A stretch of DNA of 64,000 nt from contig RSEF01000003.1 in assembly GCA_003993805.1 (NCBI GenBank), positions 44,072,012-44,136,011 of the forward strand, in the 5' to 3' direction. The notes under the pieces were generated by a model. The model made no database searches and was not told the origin of the DNA. It saw nothing but the letters and a program-made list of their open reading frames with translations. Of the stretch, positions 34,301 through 45,705 are shown one piece after another (the stretch's first letter is position 1; each line of letters begins with the position of its first letter). Position numbers and translations under genes: made by a program. This DNA comes from Himantopus leucocephalus (lineage: Eukaryota > Chordata > Aves > Charadriiformes > Recurvirostridae).

Positions 34301-35339
34301 GTTTAATTCACAGGAAGGTAAAATGAGCTAATGAATTAAAGTAACAGCTTTTGGTATTGACTTATACAGAAGAGTTAGTGACTTGTTCCTCCTTTTCCTG
34401 TAAGAGTTACATGAAAACTCATATAGATTTTGATAAGTAATCTGCTGAGTGCTACAATGTGCTTTAAAAAGTGAAATTTATAAAATTCATATGCATTTTA
34501 TATAGATTTTATATCAGTTAAGAACATTAGCAATGTAATAGGATACCATAGGATGTAATGCAATAAGTATGCATACTTTTTCATGTTTAAAACTCATTAG
34601 AGTGAAGCAATGGCTTCTCTATTGGCCTATTAAGTTAAACAAACACTGAGAATGAGCATGGTCCAGAAATTAGAGCAGAATCAGGAACTGTTTAATTTGA
34701 ATATTATTGGTGGGTCTGCAAGTCATTCAGAACTTGATCTTTAGATTTTTGCACTTTATTTCCTAAGGTTTCTATTTTTCAAATACTTCAAATGAAGAGA
34801 AATAATGATTAGCTTTGTCAGAATATATTAATATTTCCCTTAAACTCAAGGTCAACATGTTACCCAGGGTTTTCTGCTCTTTTTTATTATTTTTTTTTAT
34901 TTCTCCCTCCTCCCCCTCCTGAATCCAGTTAAATAAGCAAAAGAAAAGAACTTAGTTTTCACCTATATCAGTTCAGTATCTAGTCGCAAAAATGGCAGCA
35001 CAAGAAAAAGAAGTGGGAATGAGTGATGGAAGCAAGAAGTGCAGGACTACTACTTGCAGCACTGCAGCAGTTCGCTGGTTCAAAGAGCCTATGACACTGT
35101 GGTTGGAGGCGCAAACCCTTAATTCAAGGTTAAAACTTATTCTGTTTTAGCCGTCTTTCAACACAACTACTACTGTCTTATAAATGTCTTCTCTGCCAAT
35201 TACTACCGCTGTGGTTGCTGAGATGTTCCACGGGCCAATATATTTCTGAAGGCTATGGCAATTACTTCTATGAGGAATTAATATTAGAAAAACATCTCAT
35301 ATATTTTAAACTCTTTAATTGTATTTAAGAAATAAATTG

Positions 35340-35378
35340 GCATCATGTGATGAGAGCAGAGGAGCATCATGTGATGAG
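35340..35378. repeat. 24-bp tandem duplication
   Basis: GCATCATGTGATGAG at 35340-35354 recurs at 35364-35378. Confidence 0.85.
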
Positions 35379-38300
35379 TATGCAGAGCTTTTTTCTTCTC
35401 TAATGACTATGGATGCTTTAGTGACCACTATTAAATCAAAAACTAAAGAGATGACCAAGCTTTCAGTAAGTTAAAAATTATCTTTCAAAATATTGTGTGC
35501 TGTGTCTGCAAATCAGTTTATTTTTACTTTTGGAATAGGTTGGAAAAACACTTGATGGGTCTGCCAAATGTTGGATATTGTCCCCAGAATACCTGTCCAT
35601 CTGTTGTTCCTTTTCAACAAGGAGGCTTATTCCTTTGAAGCTTTACCAGCTACATCTGTCTGCTCAGGGCTTTCTACATGGTATTTTCAGCAATGTCTTC
35701 CATCAACTACAAATCATTATATACTATCAATATATTCAATATACTTTAATTGAATTCAATACATAATTTTACTACAGGAATAAAAAATCCCTCAGGAACA
35801 ATTCTGCAAAGAATATATAATTTCTTTCCCCCAGCCCCCCACCCCTCATAATCAGTTTGCAGTTATTTTCATTGCTTACTTTAAATTGAATTGATACAAC
35901 TGTCTTCTGATTTGCATTCCTAACAACATTGCAAGCTATTGGAAAACAGAAAAATGTTTTCAAGTAAGTATTTGTTGTGAAGAAAAGCCCTTGATATTAA
36001 TTTAAAGAGTAATTTAGAGAACAACTTGATTATTGAGATTGAAGCAACTGACACTTGTTCAAGAGTAACTTGGTCTTGTGAAAAGACAACTCAGTGGGTG
36101 GGAAAGACATCAGCAGGGGCTATGCAGTTTAGTGTAAAGTTATTATGATTGTCTTACAGGAACAATGTGATAACTCTGTCAGCTACAAATATGGACTGTG
36201 GTGGGAGCTGGGAGTTACAAAGAAGTACATGAAGAGAGATGAAATCTCACAAAGAAACTCATTAAACAAGATTATGCAAATGACATATGGGTAGCTAGTC
36301 ATGGGAAAATTTCCATCTGAGACCTTTACACATTATCAGAGCATTTTAAAAAGCATCTCCAATTTAAACACAAATTTAAATAATTCATTTTCTTGGGTCT
36401 TGGTATTTTTTTGTGAGATATGCAGAATTGGCTGTCATGATATGCCTTAAACTGGAATAACAAATAATTAACACTAAATTTCATAAAATTAGTAAGTAAT
36501 GAGAATCCAGTTTAACTACTGGAAGAGTTAATCATCAGGAGTCATGCTGCAAAAATCTCATTTTTTTCAGTATAAGTTATAGTCCAACTAGTGACCTTTT
36601 TTAAAAGTTGTGTTTTGCCTGATTTTTATTCACTTACATCTTGTCACTTGCTGTGGGTAAAATTAACCATATCATTCAGAAGGTTCACACCAGGTCTTCC
36701 TGGTACATACATAGATACGTACAAGGTAGCGAAGACAAAATAGAAGAGAAGCTGGGTGGGATGCCAATTTGGACAATACTTATCAGAACATTTTTGTGAA
36801 GAAAATTGCATCTTTCTGGAAAAAAATAAAAAATTCCTTTTCAGTGCAAAATAGTAATGCTTTGTTTTTCAAATATTCTCTTTTGATGAAAGAATATACA
36901 CTCTCTGGAGATAATAACCTTATTATAGTCATGACATATACAAAGAATCTTAATGAAAATGTGCAGTGTTCCATTCTTTTGCTGATACACCAGGGCAAAC
37001 ATTGTATGTGCATCTTAACAAAATGATGGTTTCATAACAGAACAGGAGAGCAAGATACATTCTTCCAAAATTACCTCAAAGGACCGATGCTCAGTAAGTT
37101 TGAAAAACTTACCACTGTAATGTTACTCTGATAGTTCTGGCTTCTGCAGGTAGATGCGTGGTTTAACCAGGAGTTCTCTGAAGCTTCTTTTCTTCCAATT
37201 AGAAAACCTGTGACTTCTGTCTCTATGGAGAGAGGTGATTCCTGTTGGAATTTAGGTAGTTGTAACAGTAAGATAACAATCCTAAAACTCTGGTGACGAA
37301 TGCAAGAGGAATGCTGTGATTTTAGCCTGGAATGCCCTTTGGCAACTCTGTCTGCGCTTAAACCGTTGTGTTATTACAATGTAGACAAAGCTACGTAGTG
37401 ATGACTATGTTACATGGACTGTTTTCATATTGAAGAAAGTATAGTAACTTACATATGTGGGTAAGAAAAAAATTACTCTGCAGGGAATTTCTGTGAAAAT
37501 TTTGTAGTTTGTTTTGGAGGTTTTTCTTACAGTCATGGCAAAAGTCAGGTGAATAAGTGTAAAAAAAGTTAAAAGCGTTTTGCTGTCTTTGACCAAATGA
37601 CATTTTATTGATGGCTATCAAACAGTCAACATTTGCTTTTATTCACACAGAAGCTCACTATTATTTAGTTTGAAGCTCTTAATAATAAAAGCAATAGAAC
37701 TTTGCCTCCTAGGCTAGATGACTAAAATGAACTGGTTTGAAAAAGTCAATATTCAACTCACCAGACAGATGCATGGAAACAAACAAATGGTTTCATTAAT
37801 GGTGTCCTTAATGGTCTCAGTTTTCCTAAATAATAGATGTCTTTCAGAAGAGTAGGCCAACTGCCAAACTTGGATGCAATTTATCACTGTAAACTTATCA
37901 CCACTTTTAAAACTGTGAAGCTATTGTTTGATTATTTATAATCTCTTTTCATTTTAGTCACAGGTTAAATTGCATTTCTTCTCAAGGTAAATAATCCATT
38001 AAAATACACTAAATCAGGAACTGAGGAAAAAGACTTAGTCTTGAAATACAATTTAATACTCTAATAAAGAAGGCATTCCTCCAATGATTAATTTAGTTTA
38101 AAGGATTTTTTTACAATTGTTCACTAAACCAATTAAATAAATATTGATCTTATTTATTTTAATATTTTAACTGTCTCACTTGAATTTAGAATGTGGGGCA
38201 AACCTGGTTACTTTAAATAAAGCAAAAATGTTTAACATTTTTCCAAGAGATTACTTACATTCTCAAGAAGGCATAAAACTTGATCAGTGCAATTGATAAA

Positions 38301-40964
38301 TATAGTACTTGTTATAGAGAGGAAGAAGTCAGGACTGACCAGCAGGATGTATGTTTCCTCTGGCTATGGTGTCATACAAGCATTCCCAACTGTAGTCTTA
38401 GCACTTCTGTAATCTCGTGTTTAACTCTTATCACAAGGCAAATATTAGCCTGCCACAGAACTCTTCTTTCTTCTCATCTCTGTCACTTCTTGTCACCAAT
38501 ACGTCATCTCTGGAAAATCATCTATTAGAGTTCAGGGCACATGGAGTATCTGTAAGCGCACAACAGGATAACATAACTGCATGCTACAGTTAGAAAGTAG
38601 ACCAAGTAAAATCAGAGCAGTTTTAGTAGCTACAGGCGGCTTTAGAAATATGATTTGAGATATAGATGGTTATGGAGACTGCTGAGTAGTGATAATCTAC
38701 CAATTGGGGTAGGAGAAATAATGTGCGATGGGAAATAAAGCCCTTTCACTGCTGCAAAATGGAGGAAGTTGTGTATTTCTACTGCTCTTCTGTTTAAACT
38801 CTTCTGTTTAAAAGAAATGAGGGGTTGGATAAAAGTCCTTGGATTCCTGTGTGTAAACTTGAACTCTTTTTGTGCTGAGTGGATGAGTCACTGAGCTGAA
38901 CAGATGGGAAGAGTGTAAGGGGAAAACACATTCTCTGGGAAGACACAATTAAGTGCTGTGTAACGCATCAGGAAATTCTTGATCTTAGTGTAGTTATTAA
39001 CATGTTTTGATTGATAAAGTTGTATCTTATTCAAACAAAACCCACCAAGTTCTTATAAGCTAGTGTAATAATAAGAGGCAATGGTGTAACTAAGCTGTTG
39101 AATGAAACTCACAACTACAAGTCAAACTTGGATACAAACACGAGCTATTCAGATTTTTCAAATATTTGTAGCTCTGTGGTGGCTCAGTGAACTACTTGTT
39201 GGGAACTGTTGTGCATAATTTTGCTGCTTTAGGGCTTAGCTCCTCCTCAGAAGCTTAATTTTTATTACAGCAGTAAGTGCTGAAAGGTGCTGTACAAATG
39301 CACAAGAAGAGTCAGACACTGCTTTGTGTTTGAGGGAAAAAAGGCTGCTTGAAGGCAGAGGGAGAAAGTTGTTCAGAAAACTAAAATGACTTCTGTAAGT
39401 ACTCTCTCTTCCAGCGAGAAGGACGAAAATTGAATGGCTCCAGAGATTATACTTCCCCTGCAGCTCTCCCTCCTGCCTTTTTCTCAAGTAGTTGAAGCTG
39501 AGATGCTGCCATGGCAGCTGTTGAAGCTTGACATATCACTAATAAAGCCACCTCTGCCCTGAGGTGTGGGAAAGGGTGCAGGAAAGATATACTAACTGAT
39601 ATTTCACCTGATGTGATGGTAAGCAGGGGTGGGCAATTGTGGCTGCTCTGTTTTTTGTTTGCTTTTCTTTGTGAATCAGGCAGCGTTACTTGGTCTTACT
39701 CAGGTTTGGTGCTGCATTGCCGTTAGGGTCCTGAACATGGGTTTGTCCATTCCCTTGGGCAGTAGATGCATCTTTTTGCAGTTAGCTTCTAATGCTTATG
39801 CATGTATCAGTACTCTTATAATGCGGTGTTATCAAACTTTCCACTCCATAACTCCTCTGGTTTCCATGGGAGGTAAGTGTTACCTCACATGAAAAGTAAC
39901 CTCACATGTAGGGTAAAGCAAAAGATCCCCTCTCTCAGCCCATTTCTTCTATACATCTATAGGCAAACTTAATTATTTAGGATGATATAACTCTTTGAGT
40001 CAAGTCTTTACATTCTTATAGTGGCTAGTGAACAGCTTATAAATAACCAGCTCACTATGCATTTAGTAGTTGAGATAGTGGGTTATACTTCTAAACAAGC
40101 AGGGCTACAAGTCTATACTGTCCCCAAATTACGTTTCACAGTCTAAGTTAGCCTGCTGTCCTCTGCGCTAGTTTGTTAACTGCTGAACTGAAGCTGCTGG
40201 GCATGGACATGCATTCCCCTGTACCAGCGTGGCTGCTGGTAAGCAATAAACTGGTGAGGAAAGACAGCTAAGGACTGCAACATTTTGAACCAGAATTTGC
40301 TGTTAGGCTGTAAAACGCTGTTTTAAATTCTTCTGTTGTATTGCAAATCTCTGTTAACAGTAAGGAAAACTTTCAGTAGGGGTGCTGTAGGTCTTGCTGG
40401 GCCCCGTAGAGAGCTGCCCTGCCTCACCAAGGAGTGAAGCCAGAGAACAGCCTCCCCTTCTGCTGTGATGGAGCCTGTGTGTTTGTAGGTACAGAGTGAT
40501 ATCATGTATGGTGGGCTTTTCTCCCAAACTTGGAAAATGTGTTTGGCCTTTAACAAGGGGTTTGTTTCAGTTCATTCTGTGTTGGTTTCTTTGATGAAGG
40601 GAAACATAAATATAGTTAATATTCTGAAATTACTGGAAAGCTTTCACAGACTGTTTTATTGCTTAGGATTTGAATTGGTTTTGTTTATATTGGTGTCCAA
40701 AGAAACAACGTTGCTTCCCATTTCTAGAAATCAATTGTTGTGTGAACATTGACATTTTAATTATTTTAAAAATTATTCAATTGTATAAACTTACTGTAGT
40801 TTTGACTTCTGACTGTCTTTGGAAAGTCATGGGAATAAATGTCAAAAGTAAATTCATTTTGGAGGTAAAGTGGGAAGAGTTTTCTCATTAGAAATTAATT
40901 TTGCTCCAAAATATTAGCTAATCTTGTTACATTATAGTCTCACAACCACTTTAAGTCAATATTA

Positions 40965-41351
40965 ATGGTAAAAGTTATAATCCTGATCCTTTCCTCACTT
41001 ACAGGGGATCACTTCTACCATCTGCACAGACCTTTCCCTACTCCTGCACAACTCAGTGTTCATTCAAACCAGGCAAATGAAGCCGGGCCCATTAAGAGAA
41101 CAGCTTATCCTCCCATGGCTTTATGTTATTTTGGTCCAGCTAACTTTTACATGTTTGGCCTAAAAAATTACTCATGCTGTCACAGAAAGGAAAGGGAGAT
41201 GGACAGCACTGGGAGAATGAGGAAATGGAGACAGAATGGATCTGCTGTTTACAGTGGCAGTAATTCACGTTGCATTAAAATTTTTGAAATGACAGGAAAT
41301 TGTAGGCTGGTAAAGTTTTATGATGATAAAGCTATCATCCTCTGTCCATAG
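40965..41351 (+). CDS. 128-codon ORF with splice-acceptor-like start (doubtful)
   Basis: The longest frame outside recognised repeats. Inside it, CCTTTCCTCACTTACAG ends at 41004 and resembles a splice acceptor. The following 115 codons read GDHFYHLHRPFPTPAQLSVH and continue with scattered cysteines and a basic middle (CHRKEREM). I recognise no domain, and the reading is not strongly biased towards coding composition. It could be an exon of a non-coding RNA or a chance frame. Confidence 0.13.
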   Translation: MVKVIILILSSLTGDHFYHLHRPFPTPAQLSVHSNQANEAGPIKRTAYPPMALCYFGPANFYMFGLKNYSCCHRKEREMDSTGRMRKWRQNGSAVYSGSNSRCIKIFEMTGNCRLVKFYDDKAIILCP

Positions 41352-43494
41352 GGTGCAGAGACAAAGACTGCTTCTGTGTCTAAAAGTTTAATTCTTGCTG
41401 AAATCTTATCTGAATTCTTGTTTTTTCATGTAAGTGGCTGTTATTGCAAACAGAGGAATATTATGTAGCACAAAAGTACTTGAGTTAGCACTGGTGCCCA
41501 AAAATACATATCTTTTTATTCACATATATTCTGACAGTGGAGTACCAGGGCAGCCCTCTCCGGACACAGTTAAATGCCTAGAAAGAGTATTGCAATAAAA
41601 CTTGGTGGAATTCTACATGAATAAGAGTTAATAAGTGTTCATGTCATGAAGTTTGATAGAAGTAAATCAGTGGAAATTTTCTGTGTCTCCAACACCATTT
41701 TCTTTGATGTACTATCAGCAGAAAGCATAATGTTACATAAAGCATGGCAACATCATGTAAAAACAGGAGCAATACCCGTTCTTTGTGTACTTCACATTGG
41801 GATTTACAATGTTTGTAAACTAGCTTCCCTTTTTAGTGCTTCTTAAAATGTTACCATTTTTTAGCTCATTTCCCAAATATGCTTTGGATGAAGCATTGCA
41901 TTTCTTTAAATATTCAATATTAATGCCGCATCAGAAATATTCAATACATTTTTTTTTTTACTTCTGTGAAGTTAGGAAGCATTGCTTTGTTTTTCAGACA
42001 CAGAATACAAGGAATTTTTTGATAATTTGAGGCAAACTTGGAGTCTACTGCATTCAGTGCTTTTTCTTTTTTGTTTTCCATTTTCATTTTATTTTGTTTC
42101 CTGCAGCCTTAGTTATAGTACTGCCTTAGCTCTAAGAAATAAAGAAGGGGTGCTCATTAGGATGATAAACTGTGTTGCAAACACAATACTAACGGTGCAC
42201 AGAAATTCAGTTAGACAGAGAGTGATGGGCAGAAAGCAAGACAAAATGGATCTTATTGTGCATGCTTACATAGGCCCAGCGCTTAGCCTCATGAAAATGT
42301 CTGACATTTACATTAGGTTTTCCAGCTGAAGCCTTCTTGTAGTTCGTGATCCTCCTAAAAACCTGGATAGTATGGTTCTTTTTTGGTTTAGCTTCAATGG
42401 AATGCTACATAAAGGTGAATTAATCTGTGAAAATGTTAAGAGAAAATGCAAGAAACTTGCATGAGAAACAGCAGTGACTTGCACTTAGGCAAGACCTTTC
42501 ATTGAGGATAATCCCAATAAACTTTTAAAAATTTAGGACTTGCCTATCTGAGCTGTTCTGGTTGAACAGTCTCCTGTGCTTCTGTGAACTTTGACAGTCT
42601 TGTGTGCTGGGGAAACAGTCAGCATGTTCCATTGCAGTGCAATGAGCTACATTTAAAACTCTCAATTTAAGACTGCTCAGTAGTAGCTCTGGTTTAAGTA
42701 CTAGCAAACAAATATTTAGAGCTAAAAGGAGGAATTATATTATGTTTAGTAGAACCACCAAGAGATGGATTCAGTAATCAGGTTTGATATTTGCATAGGT
42801 TATGTGTCTTATGTACTTTGTTCAACAAAAATAAATGACTTTACATAGTTGGTATTTATTAATCTATTCAAAGATTACTGCTGGGATTGCAATGGCTAAG
42901 GGCAACAGAGAGCTGCCATGCTAAGGTGGAGATATAGTCATGATAAATAAAAGAGGTGCTGACTGGGCTTCTACTGCAGTTTTGTTATAAACTTTCAAGT
43001 TTATAGTCAGTTAGGTAAACTGTCATAAATAACTATGTCTTCAACAACATCATGTGTTTTCCTTGACTTGTGCCTTTCCACTGAATGGTCTAGCCTACAC
43101 TTGATCGTCTGTGTTGATCAATTATGTAAACGTTTTTGGGTGGCAGATAGCTTTACATGTTGCTGGTATATATCATGCTCATCCACTACTTTTAGGAGGA
43201 GGTTAACATACAGCTTGTCAAGCCAGTTAGCTGTATGAGTGAAACATTGCATCAAAGTTCCAGTAACACTCGACCTATAATATCAGTACTGCCAGATTAA
43301 TGTATTGGACCTCAGTACTGTAACTATGCAGAACCAAATGCTCAATTGCAAAATTATTGGAAGACAGAAAAAACATTTTGCCCTCACTGCACATGACTGT
43401 GAATGAGACATAAAACTCACATTCATTGGTATTCTTGGCTAGTTAGGAGACCATATTAGGGACTTTCGTATATATGTAGATATGGGATAATGCG

Positions 43495-44620
43495 TGTGGA
43501 GGGTTGACCTTGCCTGGCTGCCAGGTGCCCAATAGGCCGCTTTATCACTCCCCCTCCATCAACAGGGCAGGGGGAGAAAACACAACCAAAAAGCTCATGG
43601 GTCAAGATAAGGACAGAGAGATCACTCACCAGTTACTTTGATGGGCAACACAGACTTGACTTGGGGTTATTAATTTAATTTATTGCCAACTAATTGTAAC
43701 AGAGTACAACAGTGAGAAATAAGAATAAAACTAAAAAAACCTTCCCCCCACCTCTCCCTTCTTCTCAGGATCACCTTCACTCCTAACCTTTTTACCCCCT
43801 CCCACCCTGAGCAACACAGGGGGATGGGGAATGGGGGTTGCAGTCAGCTCATAATGCTTAAGCTCTGCCACTCCTTCCTCCTCATGCTTTTCCCCTGCTC
43901 CAGTGTGGGGTGCTTCCCATGGGAGACAAGTACTTCATGAACTTCTCTAACATGGGTTCTTCCCACAGATTGCAGTTCTTCATAGACTGTCCCAGCGTGG
44001 GTCCCTTTCACAGGGTACAGTCCTTCAGGAGCAGACTACTCCAGTGTGTGTCCCCCATGGGGTGACAGGTCCTGCCAGAAAAACCTACTTCTGCGTGGTT
44101 TCCTCTCCATGGATCACAGTTCCTTCCAGGAGTGTCCTCCTGTGTGTGCTCTCCATGAGGTCGAAGATTCCTTCAGGGCACATCCACCTGCTCCAGTGAG
44201 GTCCTCCATGGGTTGCAGTATGGACATCTGCTCCATCATGGACCTTCATGGGCAGCAGGGGGACAACCTGGTCACCATGCTGTTCTCCAGGGGCTGCAGG
44301 GAAATCTCTGCTCTGGTGCCTGGAGCACCTCCTCCCCCTCCTTCTTCACTGACCTTGGAGTCTTCAGGGCTGTCTCTCTCACAGTTTCTCATTGCTCTCT
44401 CACAGCTGCTGCACAGCATTTTTTAACCCTTTCTTAAATATGTTATCACAGATGCCCTAGCACCTTTGCTGATGCTCTCAGCTTTGCCTAGTGGCAGGTC
44501 CATCCTTGAGCTGGCTGGAACCAGCTTTGTCTGACATGGGGGCAACTTCTGCTGTCTTCTCACAGAAGCCATTCCTACAGCCCCTCTGCTACCAGAACCT
44601 TGCCACAGAAACCTAACACA
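43495..44620 (-). mobile_element. Solo LTR of an avian endogenous retrovirus, antisense
   Basis: On the minus strand the LTR starts TGTGTTAGGTTTCTGTGGCA (44620) and ends near ...CCTCCACA (43495). Its wording is familiar from a common avian ERV LTR: GGTTGACC...CCAGGTGCCC, CACTCCCCCTCC, ATTTATTGCCAA, CCTTCCCCCCACC and the VNTR of CTCCAGYGTGGGT units. About 1.13 kb is plausible for this family. AATAAA in LTR sense lies at 43684-43679. Flanks ATGCG (43490-43494) and ATGCT (44621-44625) could be a 5-bp target duplication with one change. No internal retroviral sequence adjoins, so this is probably a solo LTR formed by recombination. I am not sure of its class (ERVL or ERVK) or catalogue name. Confidence 0.88.
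43895..44335. repeat. Minisatellite inside the solo LTR
   Basis: About eight to nine imperfect units of 45-60 bases. Each has a form like TGCTCCAGYGTGGGTCCYTY, then CCAYGGG, a TGCAGT word and TCCTTCAGGAG. The array is part of the LTR family and not unique to this locus. It is antisense to the LTR as written here. Confidence 0.85.
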
Positions 44621-44625
44621 ATGCT

Positions 44626-44799
44626 CTGGAAAAAAAAAATAGCTAGATGGTTGCATACAGGGCAACACAAGTTGAGATTTTCATGACTCAAATGAGAGAA
44701 ATGTTCTATTCTAAAAAGACTTTGCAAAATCTGTGAGCTATTCCTACCAAGATAATGTAGGGCTCCTCTGTGATCATGGATTGCATGGGCCAAATGAAA
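44626..44799. other. Short spacer between solo LTR and CR1
   Basis: Unassigned DNA with a poly-A run (44630-44639), separating two independently inserted elements that lie in the same orientation. Confidence 0.6.
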
Positions 44800-45705
44800 G
44801 AATTGTAGAATCTTAGTATAGTTTGGATTGGAAGGGACCTTTAAAGATCATCTAGCCCAACACCCCTGCCATAGGGAGCATCCTTCACTAGATCAGGATG
44901 CTCAAAGCCCCATATAATGAACACTTCCAATGATAAGGCATCCACAACTTCTCTGGGCGACCTGTGGAGACTCATGAAAGCAGAGGAGAGGGGGAGAATC
45001 ACCTCCCTCGACCTGCTGGCCTTTACTTCTTTTTATGCAGTCTAGGATATGATTGCCTTTCTGGGCTGCAAGAACACATTGCTGGCTCATGTCCAATTCT
45101 TCATCCACCGGTATCCCCAAGTCTTTCTCTGTAGGTCTACTCTCAATCTATTTATCCTCCAGTCTGTATTGATATTGGGAACTGCCCTTATTCAGGTACA
45201 GGATCTTGCACTTGTACTTGTTGAACTTCATGAGGTCTGCATGAGCCCACTACTCAAGCCTATCAAGATCCATGTGGGACCCTGGAATGACATCCCTTCC
45301 ATCAAGTGAATCAACTACACCCCTCTGCAAACTTGCTGAGGGTGCATTCAATCCCACTATCTATGTTGCTGGTGAAGATATCAAACAGTATCGGTCCCAG
45401 TATGGACCTTTAGGGTCATCACTCACTACTAGTTTCCACTTGGACATTGAGCAGTTTACTGTAACTCTTTGAAAGTGGCCACCTGGCCAATTCCTTGTGC
45501 ATCTAACAGTCCATCCACCAATCCCATACATCACCAATTTAGAGGTAAGAATGTTGTAGGGCACTGTATCAAAGGCCTTACAGAAGTCGAGGTAGATGAC
45601 ATCCATAGCTCTTCTCTTGTCCGCTGATGCAGTCACTCCATTGCAGGAGGCCACTAGATTAGTCAGGTATGATCTAACCTTGATGAAGCCATATTGGCTA
45701 TCTCT
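44800..45705 (-). mobile_element. CR1 LINE, antisense, with internal deletion
   Basis: Antisense CR1 with an intact 3' end (AGAATCTTAGTATAGTTTGG, then ATTGGAAGGGACCTTTAAAG and ATCATCTAGCCCAACACCCC). At about 44964 the sequence jumps from the 3' UTR-proximal AACTTCTCTGGGCGACCTG to GACTCATGAAAGCAGAGGAG, skipping roughly 380 bases of family sequence that normally encode the RT C-terminus. It then continues through CTCCCTCGACCTGCTGGCC, the thumb, the PQG region and motif A, and ends at TGGCTATCTCTACGAG. Frames are broken throughout. Confidence 0.93.
45361..45654 (-). pseudogene. CR1 RT palm fragment
   Basis: A 97-codon minus-strand frame with RRAMDVIYLDFCKAFDTVPY (motif A, catalytic aspartate kept), then LTSKLVMYGIGGWTVR and MSKWKLVVSDDPKGPYWDRY. 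The last block corresponds to the normal VPQGS-LGP turn, but here PQG is PKG and the frame slips after it. The first residues are degraded element sequence. Confidence 0.87.

Larger units (their letters stand above)
31341..43494. other. Unassigned AT-rich sequence, 12 kb
   Basis: I see no transposon, RNA gene or recognised exon. Minor items are a 24-bp tandem duplication (35340-35378), a repeated TCTTCTGTTTAAA at about 38785-38812 and a 128-codon ORF at 40965-41351 (listed separately). T-rich hydrophobic ORFs are common and probably meaningless. Confidence 0.5.

Noticed and set aside
42000..42330. 115-codon ORF with a hydrophobic stretch (41982-42329)
   Set aside because: The hydrophobic part comes from a T-rich run. 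There is no splice or start context and no recognisable domain.
43895..44335. Regular repeats resembling a CRISPR array
   Set aside because: The units are diverged and contiguous, without unique spacers, in a eukaryotic LTR family known to carry such a minisatellite.
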